A DNA stretch of 64,000 nucleotides from Polyangium sp. y55x31 (GTDB lineage: Bacteria > Myxococcota_A > Polyangia > Polyangiales > Polyangiaceae): contig NZ_JARZHG010000001.1 in NCBI RefSeq assembly GCF_029946505.1, forward strand, positions 744,001-808,000. Direction: 5' to 3'. The notes under the pieces were generated by a model, which did no database searches, had not been told where the DNA came from, and worked only from the letters and a program-made list of their open reading frames with translations. A program made the position numbers and the translations under genes. This document shows positions 34,220 through 43,037 of this stretch, piece by piece. Position 1 is the first letter of the stretch; the number at the start of each line of letters is the position of its first letter.

Positions 34220-34563
34220 CGAGCTGCGTCGCCGCCGGGGTTTCACCCCGGACCCCAGCAGGGGGCTGTCCGCCCCCTGCACCCCGGACCAGCGCAAGCG
34301 CTGGACTCGGGGTCGATGAACTGCGCGATGCGCAGTTCATCGAACAGCCGATGGCAAGACTGGCCCAGGCCGCCGCGCTGACGCTTCAACGGGCAACCCC
34401 GTCCCTGGTCTTGCCACCGGCCTGTGGGAAGAACTGCGCATCGCGCAGTTCTTCCCCAATCGGTCCAGGGCTTGCCCTGGTTCGGGTCGAGGGGCGAACA
34501 GCCCCCGCGGGGTCCGGGGCAGCGCCCCGGCGCGACGCTCCTGTCGTACAGGCGACTCGATCG
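34220..34563. other. 344-bp gene-free stretch occupied by the inverted-repeat element
   Basis: Nearly all of this gap between the diiron protein gene and the small membrane protein gene is the inverted-repeat element. Both flanking genes end here (convergent), so the hairpins could also serve as a two-way transcription stop. No promoter is expected. Confidence 0.6.
34231..34540. repeat. 310-bp imperfect inverted-repeat element built of nested hairpins
   Basis: The left arm (about 34231-34361) and the right arm (about 34409-34540) are reverse-complement versions of one another with substitutions and small indels, around a core of about 47 bp. Each arm contains the same series of small palindromes: a CCGGGG/CCCCGG stem, a GGGGGCTGT segment, a CCAG/CTGG stem and a hairpin with core AACTGCGC-3-GCGCAGTT. 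The innermost hairpins are perfect: 34315-34341 (12-bp stems) and 34426-34456 (14-bp stems). No coding content. It resembles a MITE or dispersed REP-like element. Confidence 0.8.
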
Positions 34564-34839
34564 TCAATTCGGTGGCGCACCGATCGTACGACGTCGAACC
34601 AATCTTGCCAGGACGAACCCGAGGAGGGAGGCGAGGAGCGGCATCGAGCCTGACTTGCCGATCACGCCGAACGCGACGCAGAGCAGGACGAGGCGGAGGG
34701 CGAAGATCACCGTGGGGCGCGCGCGCTCCCCCGTCTCGCGGTGGATGCGCTCGCCCTCGGTGATGGCCTTCGCGTGCGCCCAGCCGAGTGCGAAGCCGAG
34801 GGCGAGGAAGAGGAGCACGCGAAGGACGAGGTTCGTCAT
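34564..34839 (-). CDS. Small membrane protein resembling the AtpR subunit of N-ATPase
   Basis: 91 residues with three predicted membrane helices: VLRVLLFLALGFALGWAHA, TVIFALRLVLLCVAFGVIG and MPLLASLLGFVLARLVRRR. The last segment (LLGFVLAR plus Arg residues) and the helix spacing resemble AtpR of the alternative N-type F1Fo ATPases. No atp genes are in the window, so it is either an orphan or an unrelated three-helix protein. Its start overlaps the amidohydrolase stop (ATGA), which points to coupled translation. Confidence 0.55.
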   Translation of the reverse strand: MTNLVLRVLLFLALGFALGWAHAKAITEGERIHRETGERARPTVIFALRLVLLCVAFGVIGKSGSMPLLASLLGFVLARLVRRRTIGAPPN

Positions 34840-36536
34840 GGGGCCTCTGGTTTCGGGATCGCGGCGCCGAAGGCGACCTTGCCGCCCACGATGACGTGGT
34901 CGATCTTTGCGTCGAGCAGCGATCGATCTGCGGGGAGGACGCCGGAGAAGATGGTCAGATCGGCGACGTTGCCGGGCGCGATGCGGCCGTGGGTGGCCTC
35001 GGTGAAGGAGGCGTACGCCGGGCCTGTGGTGAAGGCGGCGAGCGCTTCGTCGAGCGTGACGCGCTGTTCTGGCATGAAGCCGCCTGGCGGGGCGCCCGAG
35101 GGATCTTGTCGGCTGATGGCGGCCCAGAGGCCGAGGAGCGGCGAGGGCTCCTCGACGGGGAAATCCGAGCCGAAGACGAGGCGCGCGCCGGCGTCGAGGA
35201 GTGAACGCCAGGCGTATGCGCCGCGCAGGCGCTCGGGGCCGAGGCGCGCTGGGGCCCAGGGCATGTCGCTCGTCGCGTGCGTCGGCTGCATGGAGGCGAG
35301 GACGCCGAGGGACGCGAACCGCGGGATGTCCTCGGGCGCGAGGACCTGCGCGTGCTCGATACGGAAACGAAGCGCGCGCGCCCGGCCCTCGCCGAGCGCG
35401 GCGAAGGCGTCGAGCACGTCGCGGTTCGCGCGGTCGCCGATGGCGTGCACGGCGAGCTGAAAGCCCGCGTCGGCGATGATGCGCGCGGCTTCGGTGAGGG
35501 TGTTTCGGTCTGCAATCGAGAGGCCCGTGCTCTTCGGCTCGTCGGCGTAGGGCGCGAGCAACGCGGCGCCGCGGGAGCCGAGCGCGCCGTCGGCGAAGAG
35601 TTTTACGCCGCGCAGGACGAACATGGCCGTGCCCTGCGGGTCGACGTCGGGCTTTCGTTGCGACAATGCGGCGAGGTTCGATCCTCCGGCGAGATAGGCG
35701 TACACGCGGATCGGGAGCCGGCCCTCGGATGCGAGCTTGCGATAGACGGCGATGGTCGCGTCGTCGATGCCCATCTCGTGCACGCCCGTGAGCCCGAGCG
35801 AGAGCGCGCGCTCGGACGCGCGCAGGATGCGGCGCTCGATCACCTCGGGCGGCTCGCCGGGGATCTTGGCCGTGACGAGGTCCATGGCATTGTCGATGAA
35901 GACGCCGGTGGGCGCGCCCGTGGCATCACGCAGGATGCGGCCGCCCGGGGGATCGGCGGTCTTCGCGTCGACGCCGGCGAGGCGCAGGGCCGCCGCGTTG
36001 GCCCAGAGGGCGTGCCCGTCGATGCGGGTGAGCGCGACGGGGTGGTCGGGCGAGGCCACGTCGAGCGGCGCGTGCGTGGGGAACGTGGCGGGGGTGAAGA
36101 GGTTTTGATCCCAGCCGCGGCCGGTGATCCATTCGCCCGGCGCGCGGCTCTTCGCCTCGGCCGCGACGAGGCGGGCGACGTCCTCGGGGCTCTTTTTGCC
36201 GCGGACGTCGAGGCTCTCGAGCGCGGCGCCGAGGCCGTGGAGATGGCAATGGCCGTCGACGAGGCCGGGAATCACCGTACGCCCGGAGAGCCGCTCCACG
36301 CGCGTCTCCGGGCCGATGAACGCGCCTACCTCGGCGTCCGTACCGACGGCGACGATTCGATCGCCCCGCACGGCGATCGCGCTCGCCTCGGGGCGCGCCG
36401 GATCCAGGGTGCGCACGGCGCCGCCCAGAAGGACGAAATCCGCGGGGGTTTGCGATTGCGCGGAAGGCTTGGGGGCTCCGCCACAGCCGAGGGCCAGGGG
36501 CGCGAGGGTCGCCGCGAGGAGGGCGCTTCGGAACAT
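34836..36536 (-). CDS. YtcJ-like amidohydrolase lipoprotein
   Basis: 566 residues from the ATG at 36536; a GTG three codons upstream is possible. Lipobox LALGC at the N-terminus. The amidohydrolase_3 fold is supported by VIPGLVDGHCHLHGLG (metal His pair), HAIGDRANRDVLDA, RFRIEHAQ and VFGSDFPVEEPSPL (metal Asp). YtcJ-type enzymes hydrolyse amide or urea-like substrates; the substrate here is unknown. Membrane tethering is uncommon for the family. Its stop overlaps the start of the small AtpR-like gene. Confidence 0.88.
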   Translation of the reverse strand: MFRSALLAATLAPLALGCGGAPKPSAQSQTPADFVLLGGAVRTLDPARPEASAIAVRGDRIVAVGTDAEVGAFIGPETRVERLSGRTVIPGLVDGHCHLHGLGAALESLDVRGKKSPEDVARLVAAEAKSRAPGEWITGRGWDQNLFTPATFPTHAPLDVASPDHPVALTRIDGHALWANAAALRLAGVDAKTADPPGGRILRDATGAPTGVFIDNAMDLVTAKIPGEPPEVIERRILRASERALSLGLTGVHEMGIDDATIAVYRKLASEGRLPIRVYAYLAGGSNLAALSQRKPDVDPQGTAMFVLRGVKLFADGALGSRGAALLAPYADEPKSTGLSIADRNTLTEAARIIADAGFQLAVHAIGDRANRDVLDAFAALGEGRARALRFRIEHAQVLAPEDIPRFASLGVLASMQPTHATSDMPWAPARLGPERLRGAYAWRSLLDAGARLVFGSDFPVEEPSPLLGLWAAISRQDPSGAPPGGFMPEQRVTLDEALAAFTTGPAYASFTEATHGRIAPGNVADLTIFSGVLPADRSLLDAKIDHVIVGGKVAFGAAIPKPEAP

Positions 36537-36572
36537 CGTGCCCACTCTAGCAGCAGCGAGGGCGTGGGAGCG

Positions 36573-36833
36573 TCACGTGGGGACTTTGGTATTCAGTTTG
36601 TCGACGGCGTGCACGGGGGCGTCATTTCCCGCCATGAGGTGCGCGATCGCGCCGAGGACGATGCGGTGCTTCTCCAGCGTGCTCTTGCCCGCGAAGACCT
36701 TGCTCGTGACGGAGATCTCGAAATGCCCTCCCCCGCCCTGCACCTCCACCACGGCGTCGTTGATCTTTTCCTTGATGGCCTGCTCGATCGCCGCGGGGAT
36801 CGAGCCCTGGAACGTGGTCATGTGGTACGACAC
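36573..36833 (-). CDS. BolA-family protein
   Basis: 86 residues. The BolA pattern is complete: an N-terminal helix (IPAAIEQAIKEKI), GGGGHFEISVTSKVFAGKS and KHRIVLGAIAHLM; the His of KHRIV is the conserved iron-sulfur ligand shared with CGFS glutaredoxins. BolA proteins form [2Fe-2S] heterodimers with Grx4-type glutaredoxins to traffic iron-sulfur clusters. The gene directly upstream (21-bp gap, same strand) encodes exactly such a CGFS glutaredoxin, which supports a working pair. Confidence 0.9.
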   Translation of the reverse strand: MSYHMTTFQGSIPAAIEQAIKEKINDAVVEVQGGGGHFEISVTSKVFAGKSTLEKHRIVLGAIAHLMAGNDAPVHAVDKLNTKVPT

Positions 36834-36854
36834 GCGCGTTTCCTCCGAGATTCG

Positions 36855-37787
36855 TCAATACCGCGGAACCGAGGGGTCGACCACGACCGACCAGGCGTCG
36901 ATGCCTCCCTCGAGATTGTACACCCTGGAAAAACCTCGCCCCACGAACGCCTCGGCCGCCGAGCGGCTGCGGCCGCCGTGGTGGCAATGGAAGACGATCG
37001 GCGTGTCCTTGGGCAGCGCTTCGAGCCGCTCGAGCTCGGCCTGGTCGAGGAGCTTCGCCCGCTCGATCCGCGCAATGGCGCGCTCCTTGTCGGTGCGCAC
37101 GTCGATGAGCTCGAACGTCTCGCCCGCGTCGAGCATCTCCTTCAACTTGCCCACGGAGAGCTGCCGGACGCGCGGAGGCTCGTTCGGGTTCTCGATCTTG
37201 AAGCCGGCGCCCTCGGGGCCTTCGACGAAATCGATGGAGACGCCGTCGGCCCGGCGCGCGCTCGCCTTGTCGACGAGGACCGTGATGCCGCCCGCGTCGA
37301 CCTCGACATCACCCTCGGCGCGCGGCCCGAAATAAAGCCCATACTCGAAGCGCGGGCTCACCTCGAAGCGGAGGAGCTCGCCCGGCGCTTCCTTCGCCGC
37401 CTCGTCGAATGCACGCTTGGCGGATGCGCTGATCGTGATCTTCAGCGCCTTCACTTCGCCGCCGGGCCCCGAGGCGCCGAGCTTCTGGGCGAGCTCGCCG
37501 CTCTCGCGCATCTCCCGCACGATGTCGGCCCCGCCGACGAACTCACCGTCGATGTAGAGCTGCGGGATCGTGGGCCAGCTCGCGTAGGCCTTGATGCCCT
37601 CGCGAATCTCGGGATCTTCGAGGACGTTCACCGTCGTGTAGCTGGGAAGCACCTCGTCCAGGATCTGCACGACGGCGCCCGAGAACCCACATTGGGGAAA
37701 CCGGCGCGAGCCCTTCATGAAGAGCACGACCCGGTCGGACCGAACGAGCGCCTCGATACGCTGCTTGAGCGGTTCACTGAGATTCAT
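36855..37787 (-). CDS. Monothiol glutaredoxin / HesB-like / rhodanese triple fusion
   Basis: 310 residues. Residues 1-105 are a Grx4-type glutaredoxin with the CGFS site (Cys33) and WPTIPQLYIDGEFVGGADI. Residues about 113-203 resemble the HesB/IscA fold (LKITISASAKRAF to GFKIENPNEPP) but have no cysteine, so the Cys ligands of IscA are lost. Residues about 208-305 are a rhodanese with Cys268 in FHCHHGGRSRS. The three parts suit iron-sulfur cluster handling with sulfur transfer. It is followed by bolA on the same strand. Start ATG at 37787. Confidence 0.9.
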   Translation of the reverse strand: MNLSEPLKQRIEALVRSDRVVLFMKGSRRFPQCGFSGAVVQILDEVLPSYTTVNVLEDPEIREGIKAYASWPTIPQLYIDGEFVGGADIVREMRESGELAQKLGASGPGGEVKALKITISASAKRAFDEAAKEAPGELLRFEVSPRFEYGLYFGPRAEGDVEVDAGGITVLVDKASARRADGVSIDFVEGPEGAGFKIENPNEPPRVRQLSVGKLKEMLDAGETFELIDVRTDKERAIARIERAKLLDQAELERLEALPKDTPIVFHCHHGGRSRSAAEAFVGRGFSRVYNLEGGIDAWSVVVDPSVPRY

Positions 37788-37975
37788 CTGTTTCCCTCGA
37801 TCGGTCGGGACTCTCGCACGTCTCGAAACGTGACGCTACGTCATTTAGACCGAACGGTTCGCCCGTCCGTAGACGTGCGCCACGGATGTTCGTCGCCCCG
37901 GCGCTCCCCTTCGCGAGCGCCGGAGGGGCGATGTTTCCACGCGCCGCGTGTACGGCGCGTCCGGACGAGTGTGTC

Positions 37976-39409
37976 ATGACGAACCGGTGGCTTCGTGTCC
38001 CTCGCACCCGCCGCGCGCTCGCGGCGAGCCTGCTCGCGCTTTGTGCCGGTGGGCTCATCCTGCACAGGGCGCCGCTCGGCGCGCGTACGAACGTGGCGTT
38101 CGCGAGCCCGAGCGAAGGAGGCACGGGCGCGACGTTCTCGGGGCACGGCGCGCGCGGGTCGATCACGCTGACGCAGTCGCGCGTGTTCGGCGGGAGCGAG
38201 GCGCGGATCTCGGCGGTGCTCCGGATCGCGGCGGATCGTTCGGACGCGCGGGAACGGGCGCCGCTCGCGCTCGCGATCGTGCTCGATACGTCGGGCTCGA
38301 TGATGACCGAGAGCAAGATGAAGCAGGCCAAGGACGCGGTGGCGGAGCTCGTCCGCGAGCTACGCGACGACGATCAGATCACGCTGGTGCGGTACGCGTC
38401 GGACAGCGAGGTCTTGCAGCCGCTCGCGCGCGTGGGGGACGTGCGGGAGCGGCTCCTCGCGCGGGTGGAAGAGCTCTTGGCGAGCGGCGGGACGAACATC
38501 CCGCCGGCGCTGTCGCTCGGCATGGAGTCGCTCGCGAATGCGTCGCCGGGGCGCGTGAAACGGGTGGTTCTGGTGAGCGACGGGCTCGACAACGGGCGCC
38601 TCGCGGCGGAGCGGATCGCGCGGGACGGGGCGGAGGATCGGGTGACGGTGTCGTCGCTCGGGATCGGGCTCGATTTCGATCCAGGGTACATGGGCGGGGT
38701 CGCGGAGGCGGGGCGCGGGAATTTCGCGTTCGTGAAGGATGGAACGGCGCTGCGAACGTTCTTGCGTCGCGAGCTCGAAGAGACGGCCGCGACGACGGTC
38801 GAGGCGACGGAGGCGCGGCTCGTGCTGCCCGAAGGCGTGCGGTTCGTCCGGGCGATCGGCGCGGAGGCGCGGACGGAAGGCGACGGGCGCGAGGTGACGC
38901 TCCGGATCGGGTCGCTGTTCGCGGGGGACGAGCGGCGCGTGGTCTTGGAGCTCGCGGCGAACGCGGAGGCGGGGGAGAAACTCGCGATCGGGGGCGAGGT
39001 GGGGTGGTCGCTCGTGGGCGGAGAGCGGACGCGCGTGGCGCTGTCGCCGCTCGCTCTGCAAGGGACGGCGGACGCGCGGGAGGCGGAGCTCAGCGTGGAT
39101 CGGGCCGCGTTCGCGGAGGCGACGAGCGCGCTCGCGTCGAGCCGGCAGCTCGAAGCGGCCAAGGCGCTGGAGCAAGGCGACATGCAGGCGGCGCAGCGGA
39201 TCGTCGACGAGAACATCGGCGCGCTGAGGGCCGCGGCGGAAGCGGCGCCGGCGCCGGCTGCGACGGCGATCCAGGCGCAGGTCGACGCGTACGAGCGGGC
39301 GAAGAAGGAGATCCACGCGGCGCCGCCGAAGAGCGCGGGCGCGAAGGCGGCAGCGCGGAGCATGGCGGACAAGGAGTTCTCGAACCTCGGCCGGGCCGCG
39401 GCGTACTGA
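37976..39409 (+). CDS. VWA-domain protein, exported or membrane-anchored
   Basis: 477 residues from the ATG at 37976; upstream in-frame ATGs lack a signal. The N-terminus (RRALAASLLALCAGGLILH) is one membrane helix or signal. A von Willebrand A domain follows with an intact MIDAS (LDTSGSMM, then SGGTN and SDGLDNG). A beta-rich region comes next, and the last 110 residues are Ala-rich helix. Such proteins bind metal-dependently to partners in the periplasm or at the surface. The next two genes are on the same strand at 30 and 58 bp. Confidence 0.8.
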   Translation: MTNRWLRVPRTRRALAASLLALCAGGLILHRAPLGARTNVAFASPSEGGTGATFSGHGARGSITLTQSRVFGGSEARISAVLRIAADRSDARERAPLALAIVLDTSGSMMTESKMKQAKDAVAELVRELRDDDQITLVRYASDSEVLQPLARVGDVRERLLARVEELLASGGTNIPPALSLGMESLANASPGRVKRVVLVSDGLDNGRLAAERIARDGAEDRVTVSSLGIGLDFDPGYMGGVAEAGRGNFAFVKDGTALRTFLRRELEETAATTVEATEARLVLPEGVRFVRAIGAEARTEGDGREVTLRIGSLFAGDERRVVLELAANAEAGEKLAIGGEVGWSLVGGERTRVALSPLALQGTADAREAELSVDRAAFAEATSALASSRQLEAAKALEQGDMQAAQRIVDENIGALRAAAEAAPAPAATAIQAQVDAYERAKKEIHAAPPKSAGAKAAARSMADKEFSNLGRAAAY

Positions 39410-39439
39410 ACGACGAACCCGTTGGAGATCCAAGGAATC

Positions 39440-40285
39440 ATGCGGAAGTTTGCCCTCCTCGTGGCCGCGGCGGCGGCGTTCGGTTTGTGGCCCTTTGCGG
39501 GGCGGATCGGGCTCGTGACGGGATCGATCGCGCTGCTCGGGCTCGGGGTTTTGCTCGCGCTCGCGGCGAGCGCGACGATCGATGGCCTCGCCGCGGCGGG
39601 CGGGGCGCTCGGGGCGCTGTCGGCGGCGCTCGTGGGAAATGCGTCACCGGCTGCGGCCGGCGCGGCGCTCGTGGCGCTCGCATACGCGGAGCGGACGACG
39701 CGGGTGAAGGCCGGGACGGCGCGGCTCGTGCACGTGGGCGGCGCGCTCGTGGCAGGCGCGCTCGCGGGGACGATCACGGCGGCCTACGGGAGCGGATCAC
39801 CGGCGATTCGTGTGGTCGCGGCGCTGGTCGCGGCCGTGCTCGCGGCGCTGCCGCTCTTCGTGGAGGCGGATGATCCCGTGGCGTATGCGCTCGACGGGCT
39901 CGCGGAGGATTGTGGCGAGGAGGCGGGCGCGGCCTTGCGAGAAGGCGCGGCGCTGCGGCGGCACGTGGACGAACGGCTGCTCGACGCGGCGGCCGCGCGT
40001 GAGGTGCGCGCGAGCTGGAAGGCGCTCGTGCGACTCGGCGAGGCGCGGGCGCGGCTCGAACGAGCGCGGGCCGGAGGAAAAGGCGCGATCGCGGACGCGC
40101 CCGGAGCGGTGGCGCGGCGCGTGGATCAACGCATCGGCGCGCACGTGGCGGCGCTGCGGCGCGCGTATCTGCTCGCGGACACGGCGCACGCGGCGGAGGC
40201 GAGCGAGGACGTGCGGGCGCTCGAGGTCGTGCAAGCGACGGGGGAGAAGCTCGAAGCGACGAGCGAAGCGCTGATCTCGTCGTGA
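39440..40285 (+). CDS. Membrane protein with cytoplasmic helical tail
   Basis: 281 residues from the ATG at 39440 (AAGGA just upstream); a TTG at 39422 would add six residues. Five or so hydrophobic segments fill residues 1-140, rich in Ala, Gly and Val. The C-terminal half is a charged coiled-coil-like helix bundle rich in Ala, Glu and Arg (ASWKALVRLGEARARLERA). No family recognised. It lies between the VWA protein and the ion channel and may be co-expressed with both. Confidence 0.7.
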   Translation: MRKFALLVAAAAAFGLWPFAGRIGLVTGSIALLGLGVLLALAASATIDGLAAAGGALGALSAALVGNASPAAAGAALVALAYAERTTRVKAGTARLVHVGGALVAGALAGTITAAYGSGSPAIRVVAALVAAVLAALPLFVEADDPVAYALDGLAEDCGEEAGAALREGAALRRHVDERLLDAAAAREVRASWKALVRLGEARARLERARAGGKGAIADAPGAVARRVDQRIGAHVAALRRAYLLADTAHAAEASEDVRALEVVQATGEKLEATSEALISS

Positions 40286-40343
40286 CGGGCATGCGCGGAG
40301 GCGGCTGGAAACGCGGGCCGCCGGGGGTCTATGCTGCCGCGCG

Positions 40344-43034
40344 ATGGCCCCTCGGGCACCGAGCCTCCCCCGCCGTGTCGCCGCGCTGCTCGACAAACGT
40401 CCGGTCAAGATCGGGCTCGCGATCTGCATCCTCGTCTCGCTCCTGCCGATGCCCCGGCTGGAGAGCGCGCTCCGGCCCGTCTTCCTCGCGCTCTTCACGA
40501 CCGAGCTCGCGCTGCGCTGGATCGCCCTGCGCCGGCCCCGCGAGGAGATCCGGCGCTTCGAATGGTTTTTCCTGGTCGTCGATCTGCTCGCGCTCCTGAG
40601 CTTCTTGCCCTTCGAGCAGATCGGCGATCCCAGGTACGTAGCTCCCCTGCTCTCGCTCCGGCTCGCGCGGCTCCTGCTCCTCTTGCGCTTCGCGCGCGAG
40701 CTCGCGGCCGACGTGTACTCGATCGTGACGCGGCGCGAGCAGCTCCAGCAGTTCGGGCTCGTGACGGTGGCCGTCTGGTCGCTCGCGTTCGGCTCGGCGG
40801 TGGTGCTGGATCACCTGGCGATCAACTACGATTACACGGGCAGCGGGCTCGCGGCCGACGCCGATTTCATCGATCGGGTGTGGTGGGCCTTCCGGCAGCT
40901 CGAGAGCGCGGACAACCTGGTCGGGACGATCAAGGTGCCGGCGCCGATCGCGGTGCTCTCGCTGGGGCTCACGATCGTGGGCGTGTTCGTGGTGTCGTTC
41001 ATCATCGGCATCGGCTCGAACATCGTCGATCAGGTGGTGCGGGCCGAGCGGCGGCGCACGGTCGACTACGACGAGCACTCGCTGGTGATAGGTCCCGTGC
41101 ACGACGCGGAGATGCTCGTGCGGGAGTTCGCGCGGCTCTACGAGCGGAACCGGATCCTGCGGAGCTTCTTCCGGCCGATGGAGATCCTGCAATGGCTGCG
41201 GGGGCGCGGCGCGATGCCGCGAAGGCACGCGCTCCCGCGGATGGCGCTGCTCGGGACGACGGAGGATCCGCCCGGCTACCTCTACGAGCCGATGATGCGG
41301 TGGGTGATGTACCGCGAGGGCGACGGCTGGGATCCGGACGCGCTCGCGCGGGTGTCGGCGGCGACGGCGAAGCGCGCGATCCTCCTGTCCCGCGCGGATG
41401 CGGGGCCCGACGCGGACGCGGTGACGACGATGACGCTCGCGTCGTTCCGCGCGCAGAACCACGACGCGCAGGTGTTCGTCGAGGTGGTGGAGAGCGAGAA
41501 CCGCGCGCTCGTGATGGCGATCGGTGGACCTCATACGTTCCCGCTCGACATGCCGCGTTTTCTAGGACTTTTTCTGTGTCAGCACCTGGTCACGCCGGGG
41601 GTCGAGGCGCTGTACGCCGACCTCATGACGGCCGACGGGTCCGAGTTCTACACGCACATGTTCGTGGAGCCCGGCGAGGCGGAGGCGATCGAGGCGCTCG
41701 GCGGCGAGGACGGGTTCGTGTCGTTCGAAAGGCTCGCGCGCGCGGCGTACGAGGAGCGCGGCGTGCTGCTCACGGGGGTGTTCCTGGGGAAGGCGACGCC
41801 GCGGCGGACGCGCGGGCTCGTGCCCGTGGCGAACCTCGAGCAATGGCTGAATCCGCTGCGGGATCCGGAGGAGGGCTCGGGCGCGTGGAAGCTCGGGGCG
41901 CGGGCCGGGAAGATTCCGACGAAGCTCCTGCGCGGGATCATCGGCGTGACGGCGACGTACGCGCCGCTCCGGCGGTACGGGCGAGATCTCGTGATGGGGC
42001 GCGGGATCACGCCGTTCGGTCAGGAAAAACCAGCGCCGCGCGCGGAGGTGTGCGCGTGGGCCGAGGACACGCACATGGCGCGGGGGCTGCTCTCGCGCGT
42101 GCTCGTCGTGGGGTACAGCGCGGCGCTGCCGTCGATGGTGCAGGAGCTCGCGCGGTTCATGCCAGGCGTGGACGCGACGCTCGTGCTCGGCGAGCGCGGC
42201 GACGAGCGGATGCCCCTCGCGATGCGCCTCGCGTCGCTCGGAATCGGCATCGAGCGGGACGTGCCGCCGCCGGGGCGCGAGGGCGTGACGATGCCGCTCG
42301 AGCACGGGGGGCGGGTGACGGTGTACACGCAACGCGGGCACGATCTCGCCTCGTTCGCGGTGGAGTGCGCGAAGAAGGGCGGGCCGATCGGGGCGGTGAT
42401 CTTCCTGAGCGAGCCCGACGCGGTGGATCGGGACGCGCGGACGACGATGCGTCTGCTCCGGTTCGTGGGCGCACTCGAACGCGGCGAGCTCGCGCGGGGC
42501 GAGCGGCTGCACGTGCTCGCGGAGTTCGCTTCGGTGCAGAAAGGCGAGCACGCACGAAGGCTCGTGGACGCGGAGAGGTGCGGGTTCGCCTCGGGGAGGC
42601 TCCGGCTCTCGCTCGTGAGCACCGACCGGATCAAGAACTACTTCATGGTGCACAGCGCGTTCGTGCCGGGCGTGACCGCGCTCTACGACGAGATCCTCGG
42701 CGAATATGGGCAGGAGATCGTGCGGCTCGAACCGGGCGAGCTCGCGGCGGGCGCGGAAGGCGCGGTGCGGTTCGACGAGCTCCGGGAGGCGCTCGCGTCG
42801 CGGCAGGTGATTCCGATCGCGATCGAGCGGCGGGCGCTCGACGAGCACGCGCGGGAGCGGGTGGAGGTGCTGCTCAATCCGCCGCGGAATCGGGTGTTCG
42901 ATCTGTCGGAGATTGTCGCGCTTTATGCGCTGGCGGAGAGCCGTGATCTCGAGGAGCCGGCGGCGCGGGCAGCACGGGAGCGAGCGCCCGCGCCGCGGAA
43001 GGTCGGGCCGTTCGGGGCCCCCGTGGACGCCTGA
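40344..43034 (+). CDS. CASTOR/POLLUX-like ion channel protein with RCK-type domains
   Basis: 896 residues. Membrane helices run from about residue 22 to 235. The pore region DRVWWAFRQLESADNLVG lacks the TVGYG potassium filter; its ESADN segment recalls the ADSGN-type filter of CASTOR/POLLUX channels. After the last helix (VGVFVVSFIIGIGSNIV) comes a long cytosolic part with two Rossmann-like RCK regions (SLVIGPVHDAEMLVREFARLYE; RVLVVGYSAALPSMVQELARF). This is the domain plan of CASTOR/POLLUX/DMI1-like proteins. Ion and ligand are unknown. It ends 3 bp from the end of the opposite lipoprotein gene. Confidence 0.85.
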   Translation: MAPRAPSLPRRVAALLDKRPVKIGLAICILVSLLPMPRLESALRPVFLALFTTELALRWIALRRPREEIRRFEWFFLVVDLLALLSFLPFEQIGDPRYVAPLLSLRLARLLLLLRFARELAADVYSIVTRREQLQQFGLVTVAVWSLAFGSAVVLDHLAINYDYTGSGLAADADFIDRVWWAFRQLESADNLVGTIKVPAPIAVLSLGLTIVGVFVVSFIIGIGSNIVDQVVRAERRRTVDYDEHSLVIGPVHDAEMLVREFARLYERNRILRSFFRPMEILQWLRGRGAMPRRHALPRMALLGTTEDPPGYLYEPMMRWVMYREGDGWDPDALARVSAATAKRAILLSRADAGPDADAVTTMTLASFRAQNHDAQVFVEVVESENRALVMAIGGPHTFPLDMPRFLGLFLCQHLVTPGVEALYADLMTADGSEFYTHMFVEPGEAEAIEALGGEDGFVSFERLARAAYEERGVLLTGVFLGKATPRRTRGLVPVANLEQWLNPLRDPEEGSGAWKLGARAGKIPTKLLRGIIGVTATYAPLRRYGRDLVMGRGITPFGQEKPAPRAEVCAWAEDTHMARGLLSRVLVVGYSAALPSMVQELARFMPGVDATLVLGERGDERMPLAMRLASLGIGIERDVPPPGREGVTMPLEHGGRVTVYTQRGHDLASFAVECAKKGGPIGAVIFLSEPDAVDRDARTTMRLLRFVGALERGELARGERLHVLAEFASVQKGEHARRLVDAERCGFASGRLRLSLVSTDRIKNYFMVHSAFVPGVTALYDEILGEYGQEIVRLEPGELAAGAEGAVRFDELREALASRQVIPIAIERRALDEHARERVEVLLNPPRNRVFDLSEIVALYALAESRDLEEPAARAARERAPAPRKVGPFGAPVDA

Positions 43035-43037
43035 GGA

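Noticed and set aside
34231-34540. Inverted-repeat element considered as an insertion sequence
   Set aside because: There is no transposase frame, and the core between the arms is only about 47 bp.
37184-37453. HesB-like middle domain of the glutaredoxin fusion as a working IscA-type scaffold
   Set aside because: None of the three cluster-binding cysteines is present; the C-terminal segment reads GFKIENPN without the following CGCG.
35277-37979. A 900-codon open frame on the plus strand, antisense to the amidohydrolase, BolA and glutaredoxin-fusion genes
   Set aside because: It crosses three well-supported minus-strand genes and its translation is rich in Arg, Ala, Gly and Asp, as expected for a shadow frame in 70% GC DNA.
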